This document shows, piece by piece, positions 13,601 to 28,804 of a DNA stretch of 64,000 bases. This DNA is from Trichoderma breve (taxonomy: Eukaryota; Ascomycota; Sordariomycetes; Hypocreales; Hypocreaceae), in the NCBI RefSeq assembly GCF_028502605.1, contig NC_079232.1, forward strand, positions 3,410,001 through 3,474,000. Reading direction: 5' to 3'. Under the pieces are notes generated by a model. The model had not been told where the DNA came from. It was given only the letters and a program-made list of their open reading frames with translations, and made no database searches. A program made the position numbers and the translations under genes. Numbering within the stretch: position 1 is the stretch's first letter; every line of letters begins with the position of its first letter.

Positions 13601-16600
13601 TATAATTATTTTTAATTTTTTTACTTATTTCTTTATATAAAAAAAACCTTTAAAGTAAAAAAAAAACCTATATATTATATTTTTATTTTAAAAATAACCT
13701 AAAGTTACTATAGTTTTATTTTTTTAAAAAAAATATATTATTATATAAAATTTATTTTTTTTAAATTTTTAAAATTCTTATATTTATAAATAAAATTTTC
13801 CTTTATTTTATTTATTTATTTTATTTTTAATTTAAATATAAGTAGTAAAGTAATTATAAATATTTTTTTATTAAAAATTAAACAAAATTTTATTTTTAAT
13901 TTTATTTTTAATTTACTTCTTTAACTTTAGCTTTATTTATTTTTTTATTATTTAATAATTAAGTATTTTAAAGTTTTTTTTTTATATATTTATAATTTAT
14001 TTTTAAAATAAGTTTTATTTATATTTACCTTAGGGATTTACTAAAGTTAATAAATAAATTACTTACTTTTATAAATAATTTTTTTAATTTTAAAAAATTA
14101 TTTACTTTTACTTTAAATTACTTAAATAACTTAAGTATTTTATTTTAATTATATTAAAGTTTTTTTTTTTTTTATTATTTTATTTTTTTTAATAAATTAA
14201 AACTAACCCTAAGCCCCCCCCCCCCCCTTTTTTTTTTCTTTTATTAATATAAAATTACTTTATTACCTAAGCTAAAGTAAATATATTTTAATATTTAAAT
14301 AAACTTTATTAAATTAATTTAAATTATTTTTTAATTAGGTTTTAATATTATAATTTATTTATAATAATTTTTTTAATATATATTTTTTTTATTTTTAACT
14401 TAAGGTTAATTTTACTTTAGTTTTATAAAAGTATTTTATTAAAAATAATAATAATAATAATAATAACTTTTAAAAAAATAAAGCTTAATATAAAGCTAAT
14501 TTATATTTAAATTTTTATTACTTTAAAAAGTATTATTATAATATTATTTTTATTTATTTCCTTTATACTTTTAGTTAATAATTAATAGTAATATAATTTT
14601 ATTATAAATTTAGTTTTTTTTAATAAAAATAAAAATAAAAAATTTTTAAATTAATAATAATAATATAAATAAAACTTTTTTTTGATAATATTTTAACTTT
14701 AATTTTTATTAAGTATAATAAAAATTGTTTTTTTATTATTTACTTTATATTATTAATAAAAAAATTTATTTTCTTTTATTTTTAAGTTTACTTTATAATT
14801 AACTTAGCTTAATTTTATATTAATATTACTTTTTATATTTAATATATTATTTATATATATTTATATTTTAAAATTATTTATTATTAATTTATTAATAAAT
14901 TATTTTTAATTTATTTTTTAACTTAAGGTTAATTAACTTTTTTTTTTTAAGTTTTAATAATAAATATTAAAAGTATATTTAGTAATATATAAATTATAAT
15001 AAAATAAGTTTTCTTTATTTTTAATTTAATATTTAATTAATTTTTTTTTAATTTTTTTTTATTATTATATTTATTATTTATTAAATAATTATTATTAACT
15101 TAATTATTATTAATAATATTTTTATTATAAATTTTTTAATTTATTTTTACTTCAATATTATTTTAATATTACTTTAATTAATTTTTTTATAAAACTAAAA
15201 TTATTATAATTTTATTAATAAAGTTAATTATTTTTACTTTAATATTATTATTATTTTTTTAATTTATAAATAATTTAATAATAATATTAATAATAAAATA
15301 TTATTAAAGCTTTTTACTAAATTTTATTATTATTATTAAATTAATTATATTTTTATTATATATATTTATATTTAAACTATTATTATAAATAATTAATTTA
15401 ATATAACTTTAGTTTAATTTTTAAATAATATTAAAGTAAATAATATAAAAATTATTATTATTAAAATAAAAAAATATTATTTATTATTTAACTTAATAAT
15501 TTAATATTAATTTATAATTTAAATATTTTAAATTATTTTTAAATTTACTTTAGTTTTACTTTTATATTAATTTTTTATAATAATTTTATTAATTAAATAT
15601 AAAATCTAAAAATTATAAAACTTTTAATTTAATTTTTAATTATATTTAATTTAATATTTTTAAAAAAAAATTTTAATTAATTATTTTTTAATATATTAAT
15701 TATTATAAATTTATTTAATTTATTTAATTTATATTTTTTTATAATTATATTATAATTATTTTTATTATAAAGTAAAATTTATTTAATTTTTAAATATTTT
15801 TATTAATTTAAATTATTTTAATTTATTAAGTTTTAAAAATTATTATATTAAATTTAAAGTAAATTATTTATAATATAAAATTATTTAAAAATTATATTAA
15901 TTATAAATTAATATTAATAAAAAAGCTTTTTATTTATTATAAAAGAAATAATTTAAGAAAATATAAAATTATATTTTAAACTTAATATTATATTAATAAA
16001 AAAGTAAAAAAACTTTAAAAATATTTTAATTATAAAAAAATATATTAAAATTTATTTTTTTAATTTATAATTAAATCAATATATTATTTTTATATTTATA
16101 AAAAATAAAATAAATTTTAAATATTTTTTTTAATTATTTTTTAATAATTAATATAATATTATTTAATTTAAATATATAATAAGTTTTTTTTATTTATAAT
16201 TAAAACTTTAAATTTAACTTAATTTATTATTTTTATTAAATAATAAATATAATTTTTTAAAACTTATTATTATTTAAATTTTATATTTTTTTTTTTAAAT
16301 TTTATTTTTAATATATAGTTTTTTTTTATAAATTTTTAAATTTTTATAAAACTTTTAAAATTATAATATATTTAAATTATATTTAATTTTTAATATTTAT
16401 AATTTTTATTTAATTATAAAATAAAATTATTTTTATATTTATATATAAATTAAAAAATAAAATTATTTTATAATTAAATAAAAATTATAAATATTAAAAA
16501 TTAAATATAATTTAAATATTTTTATAATAATATATAAGTAATTAATTTATAATTTATTAAGTTTTTTTATTATTTTTTTTAATTTATTTTAAACTAAAGT

Positions 16601-19600
16601 TAAAATATATATAATTTTAATAATATATATTAAAATATTATAAATTATAATAATATAAAATAATTAAATTTATTTAATTCAAGTTTTTTATATTAATATT
16701 ATAAAAATAATTAAAGTAAATTTTTATTTATTTATTTTAATATAAAAAAACTTTAAATAATTTTTTTTAATTTAATTTTTAATTTATTTATATATTAAAA
16801 AAATAAATATTTTATTAAAATAATATTATTTTAATTTTAAATTATATTTTAATTATATTTATAATTTAAACTTTAGTAAAATATATTAATTTACTTTTAT
16901 TAAGCTTAAAGTTAATATTAATTTTTATTATTTAATTTAAGTAAATTACTTAAGTAATTTTAAATTAATTATAAATTTTAATTAACTTTTTATTATATAT
17001 TAATATATTAATATTAGTAATAAATTTAATAATTAAAATTTTTAATATATTATTAATTTATAATATAAAAAAATTATATATAAAAAAAATAAAATTAAAA
17101 ATAAAAATAAAAATAAATTTTAAAAAATTTTAATTTATACTAATATTAATATTAAATTTTTTTATTAAAAAATAATTAAATTTATTTTATTATAAAATAA
17201 ATTTATATTTAAAAAATTAAATATTTTAAAATTTTTAATATATTTAAAACCTTTAGTAATTTAAAGTAATATATTATATTAAATATTTTTATAATATTAA
17301 GTTAAAATAAAAAAATATTATTATTTTAGTTTTAGATTATATATATTAATTTTATAAAAAAATATAAAATAAATTTTATATATTTATTAATATAATTATT
17401 TATTTACTTTTTAAAAAAAATATAATTTAATTTTATTATAATTATAATTTAAATTATAATAATTATTTTTATAATTTTTTTAAATATATTAAGTAAAAAT
17501 ATTAAATATTAAATATTTATATAAGTTTTTTATTTTATAATTTTATTTAGTTTTTTAAAAATTATAGTTTTTATAATTTTAAAATAAATTTAAAAATAAT
17601 TAATAATTAAAATAATATTAATTAATTATATTATTATTAAAATAAGTAATTTATTATATATTTTAAAAAATTTTATTAAAAATTTATTTTTACTTAAGGT
17701 TTTTTAAAATTTTATTTTTTTAAAAATATTTATAATTTTTTTTTATTAAATTAAAAAAAGTTTAATATTATATTAAAATTAATTAAAGATTAAGTTATAA
17801 TATTTATTATAAATAAAAAAAATTTTTTTATAAATATATTAATCTTTTTTATATAAAAAATTACTTTTATTAAATTAAATTTGAATTATTTAAGGTTTAA
17901 TAATTAAAGTTTTTTATAAAAAAAATTATTTTAAAATTAAAATTATTTTTTAATTTTTTATAATTTATTTTTTAAATAATTAATTTTATATAATAGTTTT
18001 TTTTAAATTTAATATTTTTTTTAATTATAGTTTAAAAAAAAACTATATTTATTTTAATTTTAATATTTTAATTATATTATAATTTATAATTTAAATATAT
18101 ATTTTTTTATATATTTAAAATAATAATTTAATTTATTTACTTTTAATATTTTTTATAATAATAAACTAATACTATAATAAATTTAAATTAATATATTAAG
18201 CTTAATAATATTTTAAAGTATATTAATTAATTAAATAATATAAAATTTAAGTTATTTTAATAAAATTATTAATTTTTAATTATAATTAATTAAAAATTAA
18301 GCTTTTACTTTAGCTTTTATTATTTTAATATTTATTTTTTTTAAATTTATATTATTAAATTAATTTACTTTATTATTAATAAATTAATTATAATTTAAGT
18401 AATTTATAATATATAATTAAGGTTAATTAAATTATATAACTTTTTATAATAAAAATTAAAGTTTTGGGTTATTTATATAATATTAATAATATTTATTTTA
18501 TAATTATATATAAATTTAATAATTTTTTTTATAATAAATATTTTTAAATATTATTATTTTACTAATATAAAAAAATTAATATTATTTTTAAAATATTTTA
18601 TTATATTAATTTTATAATAAATAATATAAATTAAAGTTATTAAATAAAATACTTTAAAAATAAATTAACTTTTTTATTAATTTAAAAATTAAATTTATTT
18701 ATAAATAATTATTTATTAATATTAAAAAGTATATAAAATATATAATAATATTAAGGTTTATAAATATAATATTATATTAATTAAATTATTTTTTATTTAT
18801 TTATATTTTAAGGTTATATTATTTATATATATAAATTATTATTTTTTTATTATAAATTAAATAATAATTACTATAGTTAAAGTTAAATAAATTAATTTTA
18901 TTTTTTTTATTATATTTTATTAAAATATTTTTATAATTTTTTTTAAAGATTTATAAAAATATTAATTAATATTTAAAATAACTTTATTATAAATTTTATT
19001 TAAGTTTATTTATAATTATTAAAAATAATTATTTAATATATATTATAATTATTTTATAATATTTTCTTTAATTAATTTATATTAAATTATAACTTAAAGT
19101 TATTTTATAATAATTATGAAGTTAAAGTAATAATAATATAACTTTAATTAATAATATATTTAAAATATTAAATATATATTTTTTAAATTTATTAAATATA
19201 ATTTTAAATTTTTAAGTAAAATTAATTTTAAATTAAATATAATTTAAAATAAAAAAAATATAAAAGTAATATTATAATATATTTTTTATATATATATAAA
19301 ATAACTTTATATTAATTATACTTTAATTTTATTTTATAAAACTTAATTATATAATTTATTTTAAAATAATTATAATATTATTTTAATTATATATTTTTAA
19401 TAAAAAATTTAATATTAAATAAATAAAAATTAAAAATAAATCCTTAATTATAAAATTAATTAATTTATATAATTTTATTTATATTTATAATTAAAGTTAT
19501 ATTTATAATAGTTTTTTAATAATTTTATTATACTTTAATATAAATAATCTTAATATAATTTATTTTTTTTAATTTAATTTTAAGTTTTTTAATTATTTTA

Positions 19601-20400
19601 TTTTATAAAAAAATTAAAAAAACTTTTTTTATTATAATTATTTAAGTTTTTTAAAATAATAATAAATTTAATTTAAAAATATTTTATATTTAATTTATAT
19701 TATATTAATATTTTTTAATTAAATTTTAAAATATTATTATTATATTTTTATTAAAAAACTATTTTATAATTATAATTATATTAAAGTTAATAATTATATT
19801 AATAATTTTTATAATTTATTTAAAATTATAATTTTTAAAAATATTAATAATTATTTTATTTATTATAATAATTTTTTTATTTTATTTAATTAAAATTATT
19901 TTTAATAAAAGTTTTATATAAACTTAATTTAAAAATATTATAATAATTACTTAAGTTAATTAATTAATTAGTTTTTTTTTATAAATTATTTATTTAATAA
20001 TATTTTAAAATTTTTATTTAATTATAATTAAAAAAAAAAGTTAAAGTAAATATATTTTATAATTATATTAAAAATAATTTAAATAATATATTAAATTTTT
20101 TAAAAAGTTATTTTAAAAATAAATTTTATAATTTTAATATAAATTATATTTTTTTTAAAAATATTATTTTTAAAAATATTTATTAAATTATTATTACCTA
20201 AGGATTATTATATAAATACTTTAGATTTTATATTTAAATAATAAATACTTTATATAAAGCTTATATAATTATTATTTATTATTATTAAAAATTTTTTTTT
20301 ATTTTATTAATAATATTATTTTATAATTAATATATTATTATAGTAAAAGGTAATTAACTTTAAAAAATTTAATAATAATATTTTTTTTAATTTTATTATA
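13600..20400. other. Unidentified AT-rich sequence apparently inserted in Copia relic 2
   Basis: About 6.8 kb of heavily degraded sequence separates the two parts of Copia relic 2. I saw no terminal direct repeats, so an LTR element is not supported. The (C)14 run at 14214-14227 would encode proline in one frame, as in some LINE ORF1 proteins, but no reverse transcriptase motif could be read. The size fits a non-LTR element or several nested pieces. Function and type are unknown. Confidence 0.35.
14214..14227. repeat. Homopolymer run of 14 C
   Basis: A perfect run of 14 cytosines followed by T-rich sequence inside a region that otherwise has almost no C. CpC and CpT are poor RIP substrates, which would explain its survival. 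Confidence 0.9.
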
Positions 20401-21341
20401 GATTTAAAGATTATAAAAGTAATTTAAAAATTATAAAAAGCTTTAATATAAAATTTATATTTTATATTTTAAAATAATTTTTAATTATTTAAAAAATATA
20501 GTAATTTTAATTAAGTTAATAATTTAAATATATATAAATTAATTTTTAATTATATATTTAATATAAAAAATAATAAAATTAATTAATTATTAAAATAATA
20601 AATTACTATAGTTTTATTTAATTAAGAAGCTAAATATATAACTTAAATAAATATAATAAAAAAAGTACTTTAATTATAAAAGTTTTTTATAAAATTATAA
20701 TTTAATTTTTTTAAAGAAAAATATAATAAAATTTTTATTAAATATAATAATTATTTATTATAATAATTAAAGTATAATAATATTAATATAAAATTTAATA
20801 AATTATAAAAAAATAAAATATATTAAAATATAATATTATTTTATTTATAAAAAAATAAAAAATATAAAAATATAATATTATTTTATTTATAAAAAAAAAT
20901 AAAAAATAAAAAAATTAAATTAAATTATATTTTTATAAATTAAATAATAATAAATAAATTAACTAAATTACTTAAAAAAAACTACTTTAATAAATTCTAT
21001 AAAGCCTTAGGATTTAAAAAAGTTATTAATATTAATAATATTATTAAAAAAAACTAAATAATATTAAAACTAATTTATAAAATTATTTAAAATATTTATT
21101 AAAAATAATAATAATATTAAAATTAATAAAAGTTAATTTTTAATTTATAAATTATTATTTTAAAAAAATTATAAATATAATAAAAGCTATAATTAAATTA
21201 TTAAGTAAAATTATTGAAAATAAAAATATTAATTTAATAAAAATAATAATACTTAGTTAAATAAAAATTAATTTAGGTTATAAATATAAGTAAATAGTTT
21301 TTTTTATTAAGTTAAAGTAATAAAACTAAGGTTAATTAATA
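20400..21341 (+). mobile_element. RIP-degraded Copia-type element, relic 2, right part (RNase H, LTR)
   Basis: The plus strand keeps the order of the Copia RNase H region with many stops: a YSDSDW-like stretch near 20497, a CEAEYI-like stretch near 20630-20650, and the LTKLL stretch near 20957-20972 followed by a KALGF stretch near 21005. The LTR-like repeat 21212-21341 follows at the usual distance from the end of pol. A RYLKGT-like stretch seems present both here (about 20425) and at the end of the left part. Either the junction is imprecise or these are fragments of two copies. Confidence 0.6.
21212..21341 (+). repeat. LTR-like direct repeat of Copia relic 2 (3')
   Basis: 130 bp, beginning TATTGAAAATAAAAAT, in the same orientation and of the same length as 10483-10612. 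It is followed directly by a (TAA)n microsatellite. Confidence 0.65.
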
Positions 21342-21345
21342 TATT

Positions 21346-21486
<141 letters not shown>

Positions 21487-21687
21487 TAATTTTTATAAAT
21501 AAATTTATAAAGTTTAAAAAATTATTATTAAGTATATTTTTAATTAATAAATATTAATATTAAAAAAGAAAATAATATTATTATTAATATTATTTTAATT
21601 ATTTTATTATATTTATTATATTTTATATTATTATTTTTTTTTATTTTTTTAATTTTAAAAAAAACTAAAATTTTTATTTTCTTACTT

Positions 21688-21797
21688 AAATTAAAAAAAG
21701 CTAAAGTTTTTTATTATATTAAAAAAAGCTAAAGTTTTTTATTATATTAAAAAAAGCTAAAGTTTTTTATTATATTAAAAAAAACTAAATTTTTTAT
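21688..21797. repeat. 28-bp tandem repeat
   Basis: Three close copies and one diverged copy of a 28-bp unit containing AAAAAAAGCTAAAGTTTT, with the GCTAAAG cores starting at 21700, 21728 and 21756. Confidence 0.85.
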
Positions 21798-22321
21798 TTT
21801 TTTTATTTACTTAAATTTAAAAATATTTAAATTTTTTATTATTATTTATATAATTATATTTAAAGAAAATTTATAAAATTAATAAAAAAAAAACTTTATA
21901 ATTAAAATTAAATTATAATAATTATTTATTATTATATAACTTTAAAAAATTAATTTATAAATAATTAAAAACTTTATTATTATATTTAGCTTTATTAAAA
22001 TAATAATTATATTTATAATTTTAATTATATTATATTATTTTTTTAAATTATATTATTATTTTTAATTTTATTAAATTAACAATTATATTAAAAAATAAGT
22101 AAAATATAATAAAATATCAATTAATTATATTTAAAATTTATTTATTATTTTTAATTTTATTAAATTAATATATATATTATTTAAATAATTAATATTTATT
22201 TTTTAAATTTTTTTTTTTTATTTTTTTTATTTTATAATTAATAAAAAATAATTAAAAATTAAATTTATAAATTTTTATTATTTAATTATAAAAATAAATT
22301 ATTATTTTTATTATTTATATT

Positions 22322-22420
22322 ATTACTTTTACTACTTAAGTAATTATTACTTTTACTACTTAAGTAATTATTACTTTTACTACTTAAGTAATTATTACTT
22401 TTACTACTTAAGTAATTATT
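22322..22420. repeat. 24-bp tandem repeat
   Basis: Four copies of a 24-bp unit starting ATTACTTTTACTACTTAAGT at 22322, 22346, 22370 and 22394. Each contains the palindrome ACTTAAGT. Confidence 0.9.
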
Positions 22421-22440
22421 AATTTTTATTAATTTTTTTA

Positions 22441-22570
22441 TTTTATTATTTATAAAATTAGTATTTATAAAACTATTATTTATAAAACTATTATTTATAA
22501 AATTATTATTTATAAAACTATTATTTATAAAATTATTATTTATAAAACTATTATTTATAAAATTACTATT
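22441..22570. repeat. 15-bp tandem repeat
   Basis: About eight copies of a 15-bp unit AAAACTATTATTTAT. Adjacent copies differ mainly by C versus T at one position, which is consistent with RIP acting on individual units. Confidence 0.85.
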
Positions 22571-25500
22571 TAAATAATTATTATTTTATATTATTTTTTT
22601 AAATTTTTTATTATATTATTTTTATTTTAATTTACTTTAAAATTAAATTATTTATTTATAATTTTATAAAATATATTAATAAAATAATATTAATAATTAT
22701 TATTATATTTTTTATTATATTTATTAAATTATTATTAAATATTAAATTTTAAAATATTTTTTATTTTTTTTAATATTTACTAAAATTTCTTAAATTTTTT
22801 TTTTATTATTATTTTTAACCTTAAAGAATATTTAATATTTAAAAATTAATAATAAATAATATAAATATTTATTTTATTTTATTTTTTAATTTTTAAAAAT
22901 TAAAATTTTTAAAAATTTTAATTTTATATTTTTTTTAATTTTTTATATTTATTTAATAATTTAAAAATTATTAATATTAAAAATAAAAATATAAATATTA
23001 TTTAAAAAAAGTAATTATAATATTTTAATATAATATTAAGTAGATTTATTTTAGCTTTTTTATATATAATAATTATATTATTTTTAAATTTATATTTATA
23101 TATTTTAAAAAACTTAGTTAATATAATAATGAAATTAATAATAATTATAAAATTAATAATAATTATAAAATAAAAAATAAATTAATAAAAATTAATAATA
23201 AATTTAATAATTTAAAAAATATTTATATAAAATAAAATAATAATTAAATAAAAAAAAGTTTTAATATAAATAAATAATATTATAGCTTTAGTTAATAAAA
23301 AATAATAATAAATATATAAAATAATAAATATAAAAAATTATATTTTTTTTTAAATATAAAATATAAATATTATTATAAAATATTTATAAAATATATTTTA
23401 TTATTATAATTAAGAAATTTTTTAATAATTATTTTTTTTTATAAAATTAATATAACTTATATAAAAAACTATATAAGTTTATTAATACTTAAGTAAAACC
23501 TTAAGGTTATATATTTATAATAAATAAATTAATAAAAAAAAATAAAAAATATATTATTATATTTCTTTATAATTAATATTAATAAACTTTAAATTTATTT
23601 AATAAATATAATTAAAAAATTATAATATATTTAATTAATTATTTATTAAGTTTATATTTATTTATTTATTTAGTTTATTATAAACTTAAAAAAAATATAA
23701 ATTTAAATTTTAAAAAGTTAATTAAAGTTAATATTTTTTTAAAAAAATTTAAATTTTTATATATTAATATAATAGTAAAAGTTTATTAATATAATAAAAT
23801 ATATATAATTAAAATATATATATATAAAATAAAGTAATTATAAAAAATATAATATAATATATATTTTTATTAATTAAATAAATATTATAAAATTTTAAAA
23901 TTAAATATAATTTAAAAATAATAATAGTTAAGTTATTATTATTTTTTTGGATTTTAAATTATTAAATTATTTTTAAATATATTTAAATTTATTATTATTA
24001 AATTATATTTATAAAATTAATAAATATTCTTTATTATTTTTTAATATAATTAATATTAATATTTATAATTAGTTTTTTTATATTATATTTATATTTTTAA
24101 ATAATAAAAAAAATAATTATACTTAAATATTAAATTAATTATAATTAATTTATAATTTCTTTTTAAATTAAATATTTATTTATAATATTAATTAATTATT
24201 ATATTATATATAAATATAATTAAAATACTATTTTTATTAATATAATTATTACTTTATATTTAATATATTAATATAATAATTTTATTATATTTTAAATTTA
24301 TTTTTAAATTATAAAATAATTTAATTACTTTTATATTATAAAATATTATAATATTATAAATAATAAAATCTTAAGTAATAAAATTTTAAAACTAATATAT
24401 TTTTAATTAATTTTAGTATTTTATTATTAATTTTTTAATTAAATAAAACTTTAATAAGTAAGTTTTTAAATTTAAATAATAGTTTATTTTTTAATTATAT
24501 AATATAAATTATTTATATTAAATTAATATAGCTTTAATTATATATAAAAAAAGCTTATTAAAATATAAATTAATTAATATATATACTTTAGTAATATAAT
24601 TATATTTTAAATTAAAGGTATTTATTTATTATCAAAGATTTATTTTAAAAAATTTAATAAAAATTTTTTTAAAATTTAAAAAGTAATAAAATAAATATTA
24701 AATAATTAATTATTAAAGTTATAAGTAAATTAAAATAAATAATAAATTTAAAAATTAATTAAATTATTAAAAAAATTATATTTAAGTATTTATAATTAAG
24801 TTTTATATAAAATAATATATAAAATTAAAAAATAATAAAAACTTTTAAAAATATTATTATTTTTAATTAAATATATTAAAGTATTTATAAAATTATATAA
24901 TTTACTTTATATTTATTAATTATAAATTTTATAATAATTAAATATAATTTTTATATTATTATATTTTTATTTATATTAATATTTATATTACTTTAAAATA
25001 TTAATAATATATTTAATTAAATTATTATATTTAAAAAATTAAAATTATTAAAAAGTAATAAAAATTTTTAATTAAGTATTTAATAAAAGTTAAATAAATT
25101 TAAATATAATAAAAAATAAAATATATTATTTATATATAATTAATATTATTAATTTAAGTATATTAAAGTATTATTATTATATTTATAAAAACATAATAAA
25201 TTTTTAAATTTAATATAAATATTATTAATATAAATAATACTATTATTAAAGCTTATATAATAAATTAAATTATTAATTTTATTAATAATTATAAATTCAA
25301 TATAAAAGTTATAATATAATATTTTTATAATTATATATAAGTAATATATAATTTTAAAGTAAAATTAATATAATAATTAATTTATTAAAAATATTAAAAT
25401 TAATTAAGTATATTATAAAATTATAAAGTTATTAATATAATATTTTAAAAAAATATATAATTAATATTTAAATTATAAATAAATAAACTAATATTATATA

Positions 25501-25924
25501 ATTTTAAACTTAGGAAAAAATTAAATAAAAGAAAAAATAATAATATATATAAATTAATTAAATAATAAAATATATAAATAAAAGTAAATATAATAAAATA
25601 ATTAAAAAATTTAGTAAAATATAAAAAATAAAATATAAAATAAATTTAAATTTAATATAAAAAAAAATTTATTAAAAATAAAAATTATATAAATAAAACC
25701 TATATATAAATAAATTAATATAAAAAAATAATATAAAAATATATATATATATATATATATTATAACTTTTAATTATTATTTAATAATTTTAAATATTTTA
25801 TTATAATTCTTTAAAAAAATAAAAAAATAAAATTTTAAATTTTTAAATATATATATACTTTTATTAATTAAAATATTTTTATATAAATTATTATTTTTTT
25901 TTTTTAATTTTTTAATTTTTAAAT

Positions 25925-26295
25925 ACTTAAGCTTTATTTATAAATTATAAAATTCCTAAAGTTTTATTTATAAATTATAAAGAAATTTTTTAAAAATTTA
26001 TTATTTATAAACTTTATTTATAAATAATAAAAGATTTTTAAAACTTTAATTATAAATTATTAAAAAATTTCTAAAGTTTTATTTAATTTTATTTATAAAT
26101 TATAATAAAGTTCTAAAGTTTTATTTATAAATTATACAATAAAGTAAAAAAAAAACTTTATTTATAAATTATAAAATTTCTAAAGTTTTATTTAATTATA
26201 TTTATAAATTATAAAAGATTTTTAAAAGCTTAATTATAAATTATAAAAAGATTTTTATAATTTTATTTAGTTTTATTTATAAATTATAAAATATA
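25925..26295. repeat. Imperfect minisatellite
   Basis: About ten interspersed copies of a TTTATTTATAAATTATAAA core, alternating with TCTAAAGTT-like spacers, with an irregular period of about 25-45 bp. A short (AT)n run lies just upstream near 25740-25760. Confidence 0.7.
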
Positions 26296-26519
26296 AATAA
26301 TAATTTTAATAATAAAAATAAAACTTTATTTTATTAAAAAATTATTAATTATTTTTTATATTTATAATTAATAATTTATTTTTAAATTATAATATATTAT
26401 AAATTTTTTTTAATATAAAATATAATTAATTTTAATTATTAATAAACTTAAATTTTATTTTTATTATTAAAATAATTTAATAATATTATAAATTAATTAT
26501 TATTAATTATAAACTTTAT

Positions 26520-27470
26520 ATATATTTAACTTACTTAATTTATTACTTTTATAAAGTAATTATTTAAAATATTATTTTTATAATATTATTATTATATATA
26601 TAAAAAAATTTATTATTTTTATAAAGTAATTATTTAAAATATTACTTTTATAATAATTATTATAAAAGAAAAAAAACTTAAAAATAAAGTAATTAATTTA
26701 AATAAAGTAATAGTTTAAAATATTACTTTTATAATAATTATTATAAAAAAAAACTTAAAAATAAAATAATTAATTTAAATAAAATAATTAATTTAAAATA
26801 TTATTTTTATAATATTATTATTATAAAAAAAAAAACTTAATAATAAAGTAACTAGTTTAAAATATTACCTTTATAATATTATTATTATTATAAAAAAAAA
26901 ACTTAAAAATTTTTTTTTTAAAAAAATAAAAATATTAAAAAAAAAAAAAAATATTAAAAAAAAAATTTCTAAATAATAAAAACTAGCTTTTATTAATTTA
27001 TTAATTGTAAACTTTATATATACTTAGCTTACTTAATTTATTATTTTTATAAAATAATTAATTTAAAACATTATATTTATATTATTATTATTATTATAAA
27101 AAAAAAAAAACTTAAAAATAAAATAATTAATATAAAATATTATTTTTATAATATTATTATTATAAAAAAAATTTTTTTTTATTACTTTTATAAAAAAAAA
27201 AAAAATTTATTATTTTTATAAAAAAAAAAAAAAATTTATTACCTTTATAAAAAAAAAATTTTTATTACTTTTATAAAATAATTATTTAAAATATTATTTT
27301 TATAATATTATTATTATATAAAAAAAAAAATTTTATTACTTTTATAAAGTAATTATTTAAAGTATTACTTTTATAATATTATTATTATTAAAAAAAAATT
27401 TATTACTTTTATAAAGTAATTATTTAAAATATTACTTTTATAATATTATTATTATTAAAAATAGCCCCTA
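26520..27470. repeat. Degenerate tandem array A, right copy
   Basis: Multiple degraded units with the TTTATTACTTTTATAAAGTAATTATTTAAAATATTAC-type core, in the same orientation as the array at 290-1015. They share its flanking segment (CTAGCTTTTATTAATT, then AAACTTTATA, then CTTAGCTTACTTAATTTATT, near 790-840 and 26980-27040). This copy is more AT-rich and has lost most of the C and G seen in the left copy. Confidence 0.65.
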
Positions 27471-28080
27471 TAGTATAATAGTATATACCTAAAGGTTTTA
27501 TAATATTTCTTTAAGTATTTATAAAGTAATTAATTTAAATTTAATTAAAAAACCTTATATTAATAAATTAATTATTTTATTTATTAAATAATTAAATTAC
27601 TATAATACTTAAGTCCTTAGGTTAATTTTAATAACTACTACCTAAGGTTAATATATAACCTAAACTATATTTTATATAATAATAAAAACTTAGTTTAATA
27701 ATATTAAACTTAAGCTATAGCTATTATAATATAATAATATTACCTAAAGTAATTTTAGGAAAATAAACTAGTAGGTCTTTTTTATAATAAAAAGCTATTA
27801 CTAAAATACTAAGTATTAAATATAACTTATAGTAATTATAAATTAATAATATTTATTTAATTAATTAATAACCTTTTTTAAAGGGTTAAAAATATAATAG
27901 CTTTAGTTTATTATAGTTATAAACTATAATAATAATAAATTATTATAATAGTAAAGGAGTAATATAAAGGTTTTTATTTTAATAATAAATATAAGTTTTT
28001 TATAAAGGGTTTTTCTATTATAAAAAAATTAGTAAAGGGATTAGTTATTAACTTAACCTAGCTTAATTATTTAGTGTAAT
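27470..28080. other. Less degraded AT-rich segment, unidentified
   Basis: This segment keeps more C and G than its surroundings (for example AGCCCCTATAG near 27463 and several CCTAAGG-type runs) but has no open reading frame and no recognised motif. It may be an LTR or a non-repeated remnant that escaped part of the mutation. Confidence 0.35.
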
Positions 28081-28089
28081 AATATTATT

Positions 28090-28800
28090 ATTATTATTAA
28101 AAATAAATAAATTTTTTATTTTAAACTTTTATAAATTTTTAAAAAAACTAAAGTATTAAAAAATATAAATTCTTAAGAAGTAAAAGTTAATTAAAATAAT
28201 AATATTATTATTAACTTTAAAATAAAAATAAAAATATTAAATAAAAGTTATTTATTAAAAATAAATAAATTTTTTATTTTAAACTTTAGTATTAAAAAAA
28301 ATATTAAAAAAAAAATAAAAATATTAAATAAAAATTATTTACTAAAAGTAAATTAACTCTTTATTTTAAACCTTAGTATTAAAAAAAGAGAAAAGTACTA
28401 AAGAAAAAAGAAAATACTAAAGGAAAATACTAAAGGAAAATAAAAATATTAAATAAAAATAATTTACTAAAAGTAATTTATTAAAAGTAAATAAACTTAT
28501 TATTTTAGACTTAGTATTAAAGGAAAAAAAAAGTATTATTAACTTTAAATTAAATAAAAGTAGTTTACTAAAAGTAATTTATTAAAAATAATTTACTAAA
28601 AATAAATATATTTATTATTTTAAACTTAGTATTAAAGAAAAAAAAATATTAAAGAAAAAAAAATATTAAAGAAAAAAAAAGTATTATTAACTTTAAATTA
28701 AATAAAAATTACTTACTAAATATAAATAAGTTTATTATTTTAAATTTTTAAAAATAATACTAAAGGAAAAAAAAAGTTTTTAAAAAAAAAATTTATTAAA
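28090..28800. repeat. Irregular tandem array B
   Basis: About six copies of a unit containing AAATAAA, TTTATTATTTTA, AACTTAGTATTAAA and an A/G-rich run, spaced about 90-160 bp apart. The A/G-rich parts retain G as AAAGG and AAAGAA. Function unknown. Confidence 0.55.
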
Positions 28801-28804
28801 AAAA

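Noticed and set aside
16600..20300. LINE ORF2 (endonuclease or reverse transcriptase) in the unidentified insert
   Set aside because: Some triplets could be read as catalytic motifs after allowing for RIP, but the order and spacing did not hold up in either strand.
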